Below, one piece after another: positions 19,626 to 27,817 of a stretch of DNA of 64,000 bases. The notes beneath the pieces were generated by a model that was not told where the DNA came from, did not search any database, and saw only the letters and a program-made list of their open reading frames with translations. Origin of the DNA: SAR324 cluster bacterium (lineage in GTDB: Bacteria; SAR324; NAC60-12); NCBI GenBank assembly GCA_015232315.1, contig JADFZZ010000007.1:98943-162942 (forward strand), read 5' to 3'. The position numbers and the translations under genes are program-made. Numbering within the stretch: position 1 is the first letter of the stretch; the number at the start of each line of letters is the position of its first letter.

Positions 19626-20128
19626 ACTCGGCTCAAGCGGTTTGACGTGGTAAATACTGCCAGTGAAAACACTTCACTGCTCCTCTCCAGAATTTTGACG
19701 GCAAAGGGGCTGGTATTGTCCATTTCATCTATCAGACTTTCCACGTCCACCGTGGTAGACAGATCGCCTATGGTCTGAGTTCTGGTGTGTTTTTGCGATC
19801 CGTAAAACTGACTATACTCCAATATATGCAATGCCTGGATAAACACAGCTTCTTTCACCGCTTCGGGATAGGCGCCATTCCTCGGATATTCCAGGGGTTG
19901 GTTGTAAACGTCTTTGTAAGATTGGAGGGATTGCCGTTTAAGGTAGCTATTGATGGTCGCTGAGGCTCGTATCAGCATATAAGACTTCTGATAGGTAGTG
20001 GATGGATCGTCCTCAATCAACTCCTCATACGCAGTGACACCTGGCATGTTGAAATACTGACTGACGTACTCACTCACCTCATCGACAGTGGCTAAAGAAT
20101 TCACTCCTAAAATCAACGGGGATGGCAT
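19622..20128 (-). CDS. Head-tail adaptor (gp6/gp15-type helical connector), probable
   Basis: 168 residues. The layout is that of phage DNA-packaging adaptors: ATVDEVSEYVSQYF with AYEEL near the N-terminus, a helical core containing LIRASATINSYL, then YPEAVKEAVFIQALHILEY and a tail with IGDLSTTVDVESL. Such adaptors attach to the portal ring. It is followed by an ATGA-coupled small gene. Confidence 0.72.
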   Translation of the reverse strand: MPSPLILGVNSLATVDEVSEYVSQYFNMPGVTAYEELIEDDPSTTYQKSYMLIRASATINSYLKRQSLQSYKDVYNQPLEYPRNGAYPEAVKEAVFIQALHILEYSQFYGSQKHTRTQTIGDLSTTVDVESLIDEMDNTSPFAVKILERSSEVFSLAVFTTSNRLSRV

Positions 20129-20147
20129 ACGCTCTCATAAGCAAATG

Positions 20148-20642
20148 TTACACGATGACTGCCTCAAATTCTCCAGAGAATTGAACCAGTTTATAATCTT
20201 CAGGATGCAGTTTAATTCGGGTTGTACCCAATGGCAGATCCAGTTTGTCAAATACAACCGTCCCTTCTCCGGCCACCATGTTGATATACGTTCCAAATAT
20301 GTCCATTCCAGACCTGTTCCGAACTATGACATAAAACTCGCCCTCAAATGCTGGGACGATGGGGTCTGTATCAACTGGCCCTGTGCGGATTTTTAACGAA
20401 AACGTGACTGGGGTCTCTCCAATCCACCATGTGCCATCCGGCTTTATGTGTTCCGCAGGCACAGTGATGTGCAAATAGGGTCTGGAATCTACAGGAATTG
20501 TTTTCAGAATATAGTTATTGCCCTGCCCGTCCACCGCAATGCTGTCGTATGGTTCTTTGGGGACACTCCTGATCGTGGCACCGTCTACAATACTGAAATA
20601 ATCTTTACCGTTTTCCTGGTACTCTGTGATGGTGATTCCCAT
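20148..20642 (-). CDS. Virion-associated protein, beta-rich, unrecognised
   Basis: 164 residues starting MGITITEYQENGKDYF. The ATG overlaps the stop of the upstream gene as TAATG and GGAG precedes it. The sequence is beta-rich, with WWIGETPVTFSLKIRTGP and EGEFYVIVRNRSG, and resembles a jelly-roll or Ig-like domain. It is the last of a group of appendage-like genes, so a structural or decoration role is likely. Confidence 0.65.
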   Translation of the reverse strand: MGITITEYQENGKDYFSIVDGATIRSVPKEPYDSIAVDGQGNNYILKTIPVDSRPYLHITVPAEHIKPDGTWWIGETPVTFSLKIRTGPVDTDPIVPAFEGEFYVIVRNRSGMDIFGTYINMVAGEGTVVFDKLDLPLGTTRIKLHPEDYKLVQFSGEFEAVIV

Positions 20643-21190
20643 TACACGCTCCATTCGGCATACATCAACGCCCAATCCGTTTTATTTTTTGAACCCATGA
20701 CCTCTAATTTACAGTAAAACTTAAAATGGGCTGGCAAGGTTATTTTACATAACCCGCAATCCATCATATGACTGTCTGCTTTCATAATAACGGTTACAGG
20801 ACTCAGCCCGTCAATCGTGACACGGTATTCGATGTCTCCTGATCGTGACGCCACGGTTAATTCAACCAGATCCCCTGTCACGTTGTTCAATTCAATAAGT
20901 GTCACCCAGACATCTTTGTCTACGTCTGACAGACTGACGACTTTTGGTATTTTTGCCGGATAAATTTTTGCCATAAGCTGCTCTGGATTCCCATAATTCA
21001 ACCAATCCGTGTTATTCGCTCCTGTCTTGAACCAAATTCCTGTACTGCACAGGATAATGGACGGAAACGGGAGGTCTAATTCCTCTGTTTCGGGATCTAT
21101 AACATCTTCCAGAAAATGCAACAGGTTGTTTTCTGATCGCCCTAACGCGATTCCTCTCTCAAATTGACTGGCACGGGTAGTTAAACTCAT
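20642..21190 (-). CDS. Appendage/decoration protein with W-x-G-x-x-NT-x-W motif
   Basis: 182 residues. The segment FPSIILCSTGIWFKTGANNT followed by DW matches the neighbouring genes and the short motif (I-Y/W-x-K-x-G-x-x-N/D-T-x-W) common in phage fibre and capsid-decoration proteins. The rest is beta-rich (DLVELTVASRSGDIEYRV). It is ATGA-coupled to the upstream gene and TAATG-coupled to the downstream gene. Confidence 0.68.
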   Translation of the reverse strand: MSLTTRASQFERGIALGRSENNLLHFLEDVIDPETEELDLPFPSIILCSTGIWFKTGANNTDWLNYGNPEQLMAKIYPAKIPKVVSLSDVDKDVWVTLIELNNVTGDLVELTVASRSGDIEYRVTIDGLSPVTVIMKADSHMMDCGLCKITLPAHFKFYCKLEVMGSKNKTDWALMYAEWSV

Positions 21191-21660
21191 GAGGCAAACC
21201 GTTGCATCGTTTCATTGATCCATGCGGAAGGATCACTACCGCCATACGGACTTATTCCATACTGTTGCAGTCCATAGCCGTATATACCTCCAGCCCAGGA
21301 TTCTTCTGTGCGTGAGTGTTCCACTTTATAATCGCTTTTGTGGATCCGTTTAATGATCCAGACTCCGGTATCTCTGACACCCACCAGGAAATAATTCAGA
21401 TTGCCGAAAATGATTCCGAACCGGACAACCCAATTATTATTTTTGACTTCGATCACATCCACTGGACTCACCTTCGTCCACTCCGTGTTTCCGCTCCCTG
21501 TTTTGACATAAATGCCTGTGGCATTCATCAACACGGACGGAATAAGAGCTGAATAACCCAAGCCATCTCTGGGATCGCCTGGGGCTTCAGTATAGTGCAT
21601 CTTCGGGTTAATATACTCATTGTTCAGCGCAAATGAATCTGCTACAAGGATTGTTTCCAT
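21187..21660 (-). CDS. Appendage/decoration protein with G-x-Y-x-K-x-G motif
   Basis: 157 residues. It contains LMNATGIYVKTGSGNTEW, which matches the motif in both neighbours. A Gly/Tyr-rich stretch near the C-terminus (GGIYGYGLQQYGISPYGG) resembles tail-fibre or adhesive segments. It probably forms part of the virion surface; no enzymatic motif was seen. Confidence 0.68.
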   Translation of the reverse strand: METILVADSFALNNEYINPKMHYTEAPGDPRDGLGYSALIPSVLMNATGIYVKTGSGNTEWTKVSPVDVIEVKNNNWVVRFGIIFGNLNYFLVGVRDTGVWIIKRIHKSDYKVEHSRTEESWAGGIYGYGLQQYGISPYGGSDPSAWINETMQRFAS

Positions 21661-21676
21661 AAAAGTCCCATCGTAA

Positions 21677-21696
21677 AGCCCTCCCGAAAGAGGGCT
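21677..21696 (-). terminator. Strong hairpin between fibre gene and appendage gene
   Basis: A 7-bp perfect stem (AGCCCTC / GAGGGCT) with a 6-base loop. The minus-strand tract after it is TTTACGATGGGACTTTT, which lacks a long U-run. It is therefore an attenuator or processing hairpin more likely than a full terminator. Confidence 0.5.
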
Positions 21697-21705
21697 GATA
21701 AGGAT

Positions 21706-23472
21706 TTACAGCAATTTAACCGCCGTAACGGAAACATCAGTGCCCGTTTCAGCCGCAGTAATGCTCAGATTGACCGCCTGGGCGTCACCTGTTCCTGACA
21801 AAGCACACGATACCGCAGACAATAGCTTTGTCCCAGCGCTGAAAACAGTCGCATACAACGTGTCATCAATGACGGTAGCAATGGTCGTACCCGCACGGTT
21901 ATGGGACACCAGAATTTTGGTGGCATAAAATTTACCGGAGGTTGAGTTATGCGCTGCAAGGGTGAACTCCATGGCCCTGTAGTCCTTTGTCAAAAAGGAG
22001 AACACGGTGGTTGGAGTGTCCGCAGCAATTCCGGTCACATTGTCCCGTTCCAAGCGGTCTTTGATACCTGCATCCAATGCGCTCAAATTCTGGTTCACGC
22101 TATTGGATGTTGAAACGAACTCCGTAGAACCAATATGGGCATTGGTACCGATAGCTCTATCCAATGCTTCCAGGTTTGCCCCTACATCATTGGCTGCGAC
22201 TAACGCACCAACGGTTCTGGTGGTTGGAACAACATCGTCACCCAGGTAGGTATCCAGTTTGCCCAACTTCGCAGAAACGGAGGAGTTGACAACCATTACA
22301 CCAGTTGTTCGTCCCTTGGGGGTGCCCAGTTCGGTGTTTGTCCCGATTGCAGCATCCAGTTTCTCGATATTGGAGTTCACATCCTGGTCACTGATCGGGT
22401 TATTGGTACGGGTTACAGGAACTACTGCATCCCCAATCTCATCACCCAACTTAATCAATGCCGATTTGACGGTTTCTGTGTCGGAAAGAATATCATCCGC
22501 ACCAGCAGTCCCGCCAATGGTGCCAAGACTTGTAGCACCTTGAGCGGTTCCCAAAGATGTGTTCACAGCATCAATGTTGCCGTCCAATTTTTCAATGGCT
22601 GATTCTACGTCGTCTGTATCAGCAACATCTCCTGAAGCAGCAGCGTAGACAGAAGACAGACCAATCTCATCAGCAACCCTTGGATTGAATGGAACAGCTT
22701 TTACAGTTCCAGCAGCCACATTCGTGACGACCACTTGATAAGTATCTTCACCCTGATCTGGACTTGCAGGAAGATAATTATTGATTACAAAAACATCTCC
22801 AGATCCCAATGCATCTACAGCAAGTTCATACTCACTGGAACTGTTGATTTGCCACAGTTTCAGACCTGCTGCATTGCCAATACCAGACAACACATATTCC
22901 CCAATTTGAGGAGCCGTGACGGTTGTATTGTCATCATCGGAAAATTCAATCGTGCTTACCGCTGTTCCTTCAACTGAATCAGAAGCGGCGGGTTCCGCAC
23001 TCAAAGCAGAGGACAGAGTGATGAAAGACGTTCCTGAGTTAATGGATTCGATGATTTTGGCTGCTTCCACTCCAACCACCACACTCATACCCACTTTCAA
23101 ATCACTTACATCAGCAACTTTGAAAGTGGTGTCGGTGTTCGCCGCATCATCAACAACTGTTGTACTTGGAGAAGCAACAATATCATCTCCAGTTCCGATA
23201 ACTACAATTTCAGCTCGCCAACGTGTTCCTGAAGAAAGGTTTGCTACCGCACTGTCAACATAGTCCTCTGTCGCTTCTCTACGCCATGCGGTATCACCAG
23301 CAGCATATTTTATCCAAATTTCCCCATTTGTGCCTTGCCGATGGTACACGGAACCGATTGGAGCTGCGAGACCTGCGCCCTGACTTGGATCAACCGATCC
23401 AACAAGGGATTGCGTGTATAACAGACCATTTTCAATTTCCAGTCCATATCTTATTCTGAATGGTGCGCCCAT
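21706..23472 (-). CDS. Head fibre or tail fibre protein with helical repeats
   Basis: 588 residues. The N-terminal ~65 residues carry the fibre-type motif IWIKYAAGDTAW shared with the next two genes. Residues ~105-165 form a beta domain (LKVGMSVVV ... FITLSSAL) like the inserts of the tail tube protein. Residues ~285-475 hold about six loosely repeated units of the type SAIEKLDGNI, SNIEKLDAAIG, AKLGKLDTYLG, ANLEALDRAIG, as in trimeric fibre shafts. The C-terminal ~90 residues are a beta-rich knob. It is preceded by AAGGGG. Head decoration or tail fibre cannot be separated by sequence alone. Confidence 0.75.
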   Translation of the reverse strand: MGAPFRIRYGLEIENGLLYTQSLVGSVDPSQGAGLAAPIGSVYHRQGTNGEIWIKYAAGDTAWRREATEDYVDSAVANLSSGTRWRAEIVVIGTGDDIVASPSTTVVDDAANTDTTFKVADVSDLKVGMSVVVGVEAAKIIESINSGTSFITLSSALSAEPAASDSVEGTAVSTIEFSDDDNTTVTAPQIGEYVLSGIGNAAGLKLWQINSSSEYELAVDALGSGDVFVINNYLPASPDQGEDTYQVVVTNVAAGTVKAVPFNPRVADEIGLSSVYAAASGDVADTDDVESAIEKLDGNIDAVNTSLGTAQGATSLGTIGGTAGADDILSDTETVKSALIKLGDEIGDAVVPVTRTNNPISDQDVNSNIEKLDAAIGTNTELGTPKGRTTGVMVVNSSVSAKLGKLDTYLGDDVVPTTRTVGALVAANDVGANLEALDRAIGTNAHIGSTEFVSTSNSVNQNLSALDAGIKDRLERDNVTGIAADTPTTVFSFLTKDYRAMEFTLAAHNSTSGKFYATKILVSHNRAGTTIATVIDDTLYATVFSAGTKLLSAVSCALSGTGDAQAVNLSITAAETGTDVSVTAVKLL

Positions 23473-23546
23473 AATATCCCCTTATCCATAAGGTGTTGTT
23501 AAAAAAACGCCAATCCTTGCGTTAAAACAATTCTGCCAACCTTATT

Positions 23547-24014
23547 TCATTGCATGGTTAATATTCTAGCAAACTTTACGACCAAAGGCCAACTGGAATA
23601 ATTTCTGAAATACACATTCGTCATGCTCCCTTCCAACTCAGCATATACCTCATATTCCATGATCTCACCAAGGATTCCATACTCGCTAATGAGGATAGAA
23701 TCCATGTTTTTGAAGCTTCTTACCGAAGTGAACCTGTTATAAACGGTCTCGCCGGTTTCATCGGTCACAGTCTGTTGCAGGACAGCATTCCACTCGACCA
23801 GCAAAAAACGGGATTCAATTGAATCTACGAGGGCAATTAGTCCAGGCAACACATAAGAATTATAGGTCAGTAACCCCTGAACTACTATATCCTCTGTTGG
23901 TATCTCACCTGGAGTAAAAACCTCAGAACGGTACGCTTTACCGCCAACACCAAACGACCTGACCATTCCCACCAATCTTAAAAAGTGTGCCTCTGTCGGT
24001 ACAGTGGGACGCAA
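23547..24014 (-). CDS. Hypothetical virion-region protein
   Basis: 155 residues from the earliest in-frame start (TTG at 24014). An ATG at codon 17 is possible, and neither has a good ribosome site, so the start is uncertain. The sequence is mixed alpha/beta (IVVQGLLTYNSYVLPGL; VEWNAVLQQTVTDETGE) with no known motif. It lies between two fibre-like genes. Confidence 0.6.
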   Translation of the reverse strand: MRPTVPTEAHFLRLVGMVRSFGVGGKAYRSEVFTPGEIPTEDIVVQGLLTYNSYVLPGLIALVDSIESRFLLVEWNAVLQQTVTDETGETVYNRFTSVRSFKNMDSILISEYGILGEIMEYEVYAELEGSMTNVYFRNYSSWPLVVKFARILTMQ

Positions 24015-24052
24015 AGATTGGCAGAAGCAATCCCACCGAACCTAAGAGGCAG

Positions 24053-25039
24053 CTATTGTATATAATTTTCATCGGGAACCCATGCGCCAATGCCTTTGGC
24101 CACAAACAGGCCACCACCGACTGACATGATTTCGAGGTGGAAAAATAAAGCTGTGGCGTCTGTGGAGTAGGTACCACCAGGCTGCGTTTCATTGATTTTG
24201 TCCGTTCCCACTGTTTTTATCGTAATGAATTTGGAACTTGTTTTGACAATTGTGATCTTTTTACCCGTCACCAAATTTGCGCTGGGTAGAGTAAACGCAA
24301 TATGGTTCTCAGCCCCCGTGGTTGTCAATATTTTGTGGTCAAAATCTTCGGGCAATATGGTATAATCTGTGACGAGATTATCCACAATCAATGGCTTACG
24401 CACGTCCTGGAGTAATATTCCTGAAACACTTGCGGGAATGCGACCTGACCCGTCAAGAACCACGATTCCATTTGGGTTATTTGCCACGGCATTTGTTCCT
24501 GTCCCACCCTGGTCTTGAGAGAGCGGAACCAAGAGACCGAGTAAAGAGGTAATGTCTGAGTTTATGCCACTCTTTGCTCTGGAATAATCTGTGGGGAGGT
24601 TTTGTAATTGGCTGCCATCGCCATCAGGTTCCAGGAAAACGGAACCGGCATCTGTGGTTTTTAACACTCCCACCAGGTTTTCACCGGATAATATCGGCAA
24701 TTTACCTGCTCCATCGGTTTTTACCAGTTGGGAGATGCCGTTGAATTGCTCTAGCAATGCACCTATGGTATCCAGACTGATCGGAATGGTGATGGTGATA
24801 TGGGTTAGTTTCTGACGTTCTGAGGCAGTGATACCAATGCCACCAGCAGGCGGTTGAATCATGTCGGAATGCGCTGTAACCAAGCCTGTGCCATGTCCGG
24901 CTCCCGCACTCTCATCAATATTGGCTTTATCGCCTTCTATGGACGTGATTGCGCCATCTTGAAACCGCAATTCAGTAACGAGCGTCTTGCCAGTTTGGGT
25001 TTGGTCGGAAATATATATTCCTGCACGTCTAGTCCCCAT
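24053..25039 (-). CDS. Tail- or head-fibre-like protein
   Basis: 328 residues, rich in Gly, Thr and short strands. Fibre-type signatures are LSQDQGGTGTNAVANNPNG and VVLDGSGRIPASVSG, which are typical of shaft regions where a conserved QGGTG precedes the trimeric repeats. The N-terminal TRRAGIYISDQTQTGKTLV would be the virion-attachment part. No chaperone or hydrolase domain was recognised. Confidence 0.72.
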   Translation of the reverse strand: MGTRRAGIYISDQTQTGKTLVTELRFQDGAITSIEGDKANIDESAGAGHGTGLVTAHSDMIQPPAGGIGITASERQKLTHITITIPISLDTIGALLEQFNGISQLVKTDGAGKLPILSGENLVGVLKTTDAGSVFLEPDGDGSQLQNLPTDYSRAKSGINSDITSLLGLLVPLSQDQGGTGTNAVANNPNGIVVLDGSGRIPASVSGILLQDVRKPLIVDNLVTDYTILPEDFDHKILTTTGAENHIAFTLPSANLVTGKKITIVKTSSKFITIKTVGTDKINETQPGGTYSTDATALFFHLEIMSVGGGLFVAKGIGAWVPDENYIQ

Positions 25040-25049
25040 GAGTGCTGTC

Positions 25050-25331
25050 TCAGTAAATGATTAACTGTAAAGTTCTGGAAGGCTCAATAGACCTGGCATA
25101 AAACATGGTTTCGCCTTTGCTGACGAGGGGCTTTTTGTCAAAACCACGATACTCGAACGCACCCACCACCACATAAGGATCTGAACCTGCATTCGCTTTC
25201 AATTCCCAGGACGTGTTATCCTGTAATCCTGCTTCAAACCCCAGTGCGTAGTCAACTCCCTCCGGCAAAACAATCGGATAAAATTGGTCATTGCTCACTG
25301 CATAGGTTTTCGTTTGTCTGAATACATACAT
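25050..25331 (-). CDS. Small structural-region protein
   Basis: 93 residues, strand-rich (YAVSNDQFYPIVLPEGV; YVVVGAFEYRGF), with AAGGA before the ATG. The size and place between coat and fibre genes suit a small capsid decoration or fibre-base protein. No family was recognised. Confidence 0.6.
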   Translation of the reverse strand: MYVFRQTKTYAVSNDQFYPIVLPEGVDYALGFEAGLQDNTSWELKANAGSDPYVVVGAFEYRGFDKKPLVSKGETMFYARSIEPSRTLQLIIY

Positions 25332-25421
25332 TTTTATCCTTTGATAAATGCCTTATACTGAATGCCAACAAGTACAGCAAAACTTCACCAAAAAACACAC
25401 CAACAATGACGATTAAAATGT

Positions 25422-25670
25422 TCACTGTTCACTGTTTGATTGGGAAGATGGCAGGATTTGTTCAGACTCGTCCTTTTTCTTCTTTTTATTCTGCTGTTCC
25501 CGCTCCTTTTCGGCAATTTCCTTTTCTCTGCGAGCAACTTCCAACTCTCTCGCCTTCAGTCTGTCATCCCATAAAATATGCTTTCCTGGGATAAAATCCC
25601 TCTCATTGATAACACTGAACTCATCAGGGTTTCTGGGATTGACAATTTTCAATACACTCATGGATGCCAT
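25422..25670 (-). CDS. Short charged coiled-coil protein downstream of the coat gene
   Basis: 82 residues from MASMSVLKIVNPRNP, chosen because AGGAG lies six bases upstream. The N-terminal 35 residues are a small fold. The rest is a highly charged helix (ARELEVARREKEIAEKERE) ending in a Lys-rich then Ser/Gln-rich tail. It could be a capsid accessory protein; the function is unknown. Confidence 0.65.
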   Translation of the reverse strand: MASMSVLKIVNPRNPDEFSVINERDFIPGKHILWDDRLKARELEVARREKEIAEKEREQQNKKKKKDESEQILPSSQSNSEQ

Positions 25671-25711
25671 TGTAACTCCTGCATGAAAAAGGGGCATTTA
25701 GCCCCATTTTG

Positions 25712-26887
25712 TTAAACGTCTCGGCGCAGCAAACATGCCAGATTTGGCTCAACACACTTTGTCCCAAACAGGACATCGAGGGTCACAACCACTTTGGCAC
25801 TTGAGTCATTATAACTCAAACGTGAGCGGATAGAGAGGTTGGTTTGTGGGTCGGTAATGACACTCATGCGAGCGCCAGCACCGTCACCGATTTCGGGAAG
25901 GGGTGCCATTGCCAAAGCAAAAGCGTTGCGGTGGAACATCATATTTGCATAAAAGCTGTCCGCATTAGTGGATGCACCTGGGTCAAATGTCACCACAGCA
26001 TTGTCCAGATGATTTTGCACCAGATTGGGGAAGATACCGATTGTTCCAGCACCACCCGTCAAGGTCACATTGGATGTCACAACATAGCGTTGTGAATTCC
26101 CTGCGATCACGAAGGAATCACCGGCTTTCAGCGTTTCACCACCCACAGCGAATCCGTCCACGGCAATGGAAGAAGCACCTTTGGTTGCAGCACCAACTAA
26201 CGCACCCGTGTTGGTTCCTGAGATCACAGTACCAGAGGTGTGTTGCTTGATGTTCTGGTTGCGGAATAACTGAACGCCAAAGCGTTGCGCCAGGGTACCA
26301 CGTAACAACGCATCCAGGTTCTGCCCGTTTCCGCTCACGCTGGCGTTCGACATCCAGCTTTGCGGTAAATATGCAGCCTCAAGAAACGAATCAATCGCAA
26401 AATGAACCATGTTTGTTTGTGCGTCAATCAACGCACCCGCATTGTCCACCAGGACTTTACGGCAATTCACAACATCTTGTTCGTCAGGAGATGCTTGCCC
26501 GTCAATTTGCCATGGTACGTCAATATAACGGCCCATCAATGCGGAATCGATATAGTTTGCCAGCGCATACGCAGCAGGGGCGATATGCTCCTGAATCACT
26601 TGATCAGTTGTGTAGGAAAGCTCAAGGTCAGTCAACCCGAATTTCACTTCTTTCCACTGGTCAAGGGTCACGTCAATCATGTCTGTTTCAAGATCCTGAA
26701 TCGTTCCTGATCCACCCTCGTTTACATCGAAGCTTCCTGGTTTGCGGATCTGGATTGTTTTCCCTTTTTGCCCTGTAGCCTTGTCATAACCTCGGTACAC
26801 ACGGTTGGCCATGCCAAGCGATTTGTACAAAATCATCAATGCTTCTTGTGCGTAAAACGTGGGGTTGTATGCGTCAATCTGGTTCAT
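25712..26887 (-). CDS. Major capsid protein (P22 coat-like)
   Basis: 391 residues, close to the usual length of P22-type coat proteins. Family signatures seen are RVYRGYDKATGQKGKTIQIR, TLDQWKEVKFGLTDLELSY, and the beta-rich inserted domain at about residues 230-300 (GGETLKAGDSFVIAG ... YVVTSNVTL). It forms the icosahedral head on the scaffold encoded just upstream. GAGG precedes the ATG. Confidence 0.9.
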   Translation of the reverse strand: MNQIDAYNPTFYAQEALMILYKSLGMANRVYRGYDKATGQKGKTIQIRKPGSFDVNEGGSGTIQDLETDMIDVTLDQWKEVKFGLTDLELSYTTDQVIQEHIAPAAYALANYIDSALMGRYIDVPWQIDGQASPDEQDVVNCRKVLVDNAGALIDAQTNMVHFAIDSFLEAAYLPQSWMSNASVSGNGQNLDALLRGTLAQRFGVQLFRNQNIKQHTSGTVISGTNTGALVGAATKGASSIAVDGFAVGGETLKAGDSFVIAGNSQRYVVTSNVTLTGGAGTIGIFPNLVQNHLDNAVVTFDPGASTNADSFYANMMFHRNAFALAMAPLPEIGDGAGARMSVITDPQTNLSIRSRLSYNDSSAKVVVTLDVLFGTKCVEPNLACLLRRDV

Positions 26888-26935
26888 ATTGCCTCTATTG
26901 AAAGGAATTAATTAAATTGAATGTAATTTATCAAG

Positions 26936-26952
26936 TCCTCTCTCCGAGAGGA
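26936..26952 (-). promoter_or_regulatory. Hairpin between scaffold and coat genes
   Basis: A 6-7 bp stem with a 3-base loop (CCTCTC / GAGAGG) in the 88-base gap between scaffold stop and coat start. No U-run follows on the minus strand. It may adjust coat expression relative to scaffold by mRNA processing; this is inference. Confidence 0.4.
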
Positions 26953-26975
26953 AGGAATCTCACTGAGAATCCGAA

Positions 26976-27800
26976 TCAAGAGCCTAAGATGACTCTTGTG
27001 CCTGCTTTCTGGGCCTGCTCTTTGGCCGCCCAGTATTTTACTGGATTCTTAGCGTCTTCTTTAGTCAGGACAATCCCGTCCGTTGTACGCATGAAACCAT
27101 TGGCCCCCTTTGCTCCGCCACCTGTGGAGGGGAGGAACAGATGCTTGGCATTCTGTGCGAGTTCAGTCATCCACTCTTCAGGCGAAAGCAAATCATTGCC
27201 ATTGCGCCCGTACCGTTTGTTACCCGACTCATCAACCGCATAGAGTTGTCCTTCATCGGATACTTTCCAGGAGCGTTTTGCCCTGGCCATGATGTCATCA
27301 ATAGCGTCCTTTTGCGGGACTGCCGTGTCATTAATGGCTTTTTGCAGTCGGGTCTCCAGCCTGGTTTCCGAAAGCTGGGACATGAACGCTTCACGTTCCT
27401 TTTCCGCCTTTTCCGCTCGTTCCAGCAATAGTCGTGTCTGATTCTCGTGGTCTTTTTTCATGATGGATGTGCGCTGATTGAACAACTCCTCAAATTTTCC
27501 CTGGTCAATCAATTGCTTTTCCGCAAACTCTTTTTCTCTGGACATCAATTCCTTGGCTTTCGCAGGGTCTTCAATCCCGTCATAACTTTTCAGCCGTTCT
27601 TCCAGTTCTTTCTGAGTTTTCAACAACTTTGTGTTGTTTTCCCTAAATTCATTGAGCTTTGTCTTTTCTACAAACCCAGGGGGTACGCCTTCGAGTTGCA
27701 GTGTGTATTTTTGGGCACCATCCACCTGTATTGGCGCATAGAGTTCCCGAAGTGCCTCAGGCACATTTTCTAAAGTTTCTACGATTGCTGGTACCGCCAT
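26976..27800 (-). CDS. Capsid scaffolding protein
   Basis: 274 residues, highly charged and mainly helical. A long coiled coil spans residues ~55-150 (REKEFAEKQLIDQGKFEELF; LLLERAEKAEKEREAF). The C-terminal part is Gly-rich then basic (NPVKYWAAKEQAQKAGT). This profile and the position between portal and coat genes are typical of scaffolds that guide coat assembly and then leave the head. It starts at an ATG preceded by AGGAG. Confidence 0.85.
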   Translation of the reverse strand: MAVPAIVETLENVPEALRELYAPIQVDGAQKYTLQLEGVPPGFVEKTKLNEFRENNTKLLKTQKELEERLKSYDGIEDPAKAKELMSREKEFAEKQLIDQGKFEELFNQRTSIMKKDHENQTRLLLERAEKAEKEREAFMSQLSETRLETRLQKAINDTAVPQKDAIDDIMARAKRSWKVSDEGQLYAVDESGNKRYGRNGNDLLSPEEWMTELAQNAKHLFLPSTGGGAKGANGFMRTTDGIVLTKEDAKNPVKYWAAKEQAQKAGTRVILGS

Positions 27801-27817
27801 AAGTCTCCTATGGGCCG

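Noticed and set aside
23938..24192. Minus-strand frame of 84 residues overlapping the fibre gene end
   Set aside because: It lies across two better supported frames and has no ribosome site.
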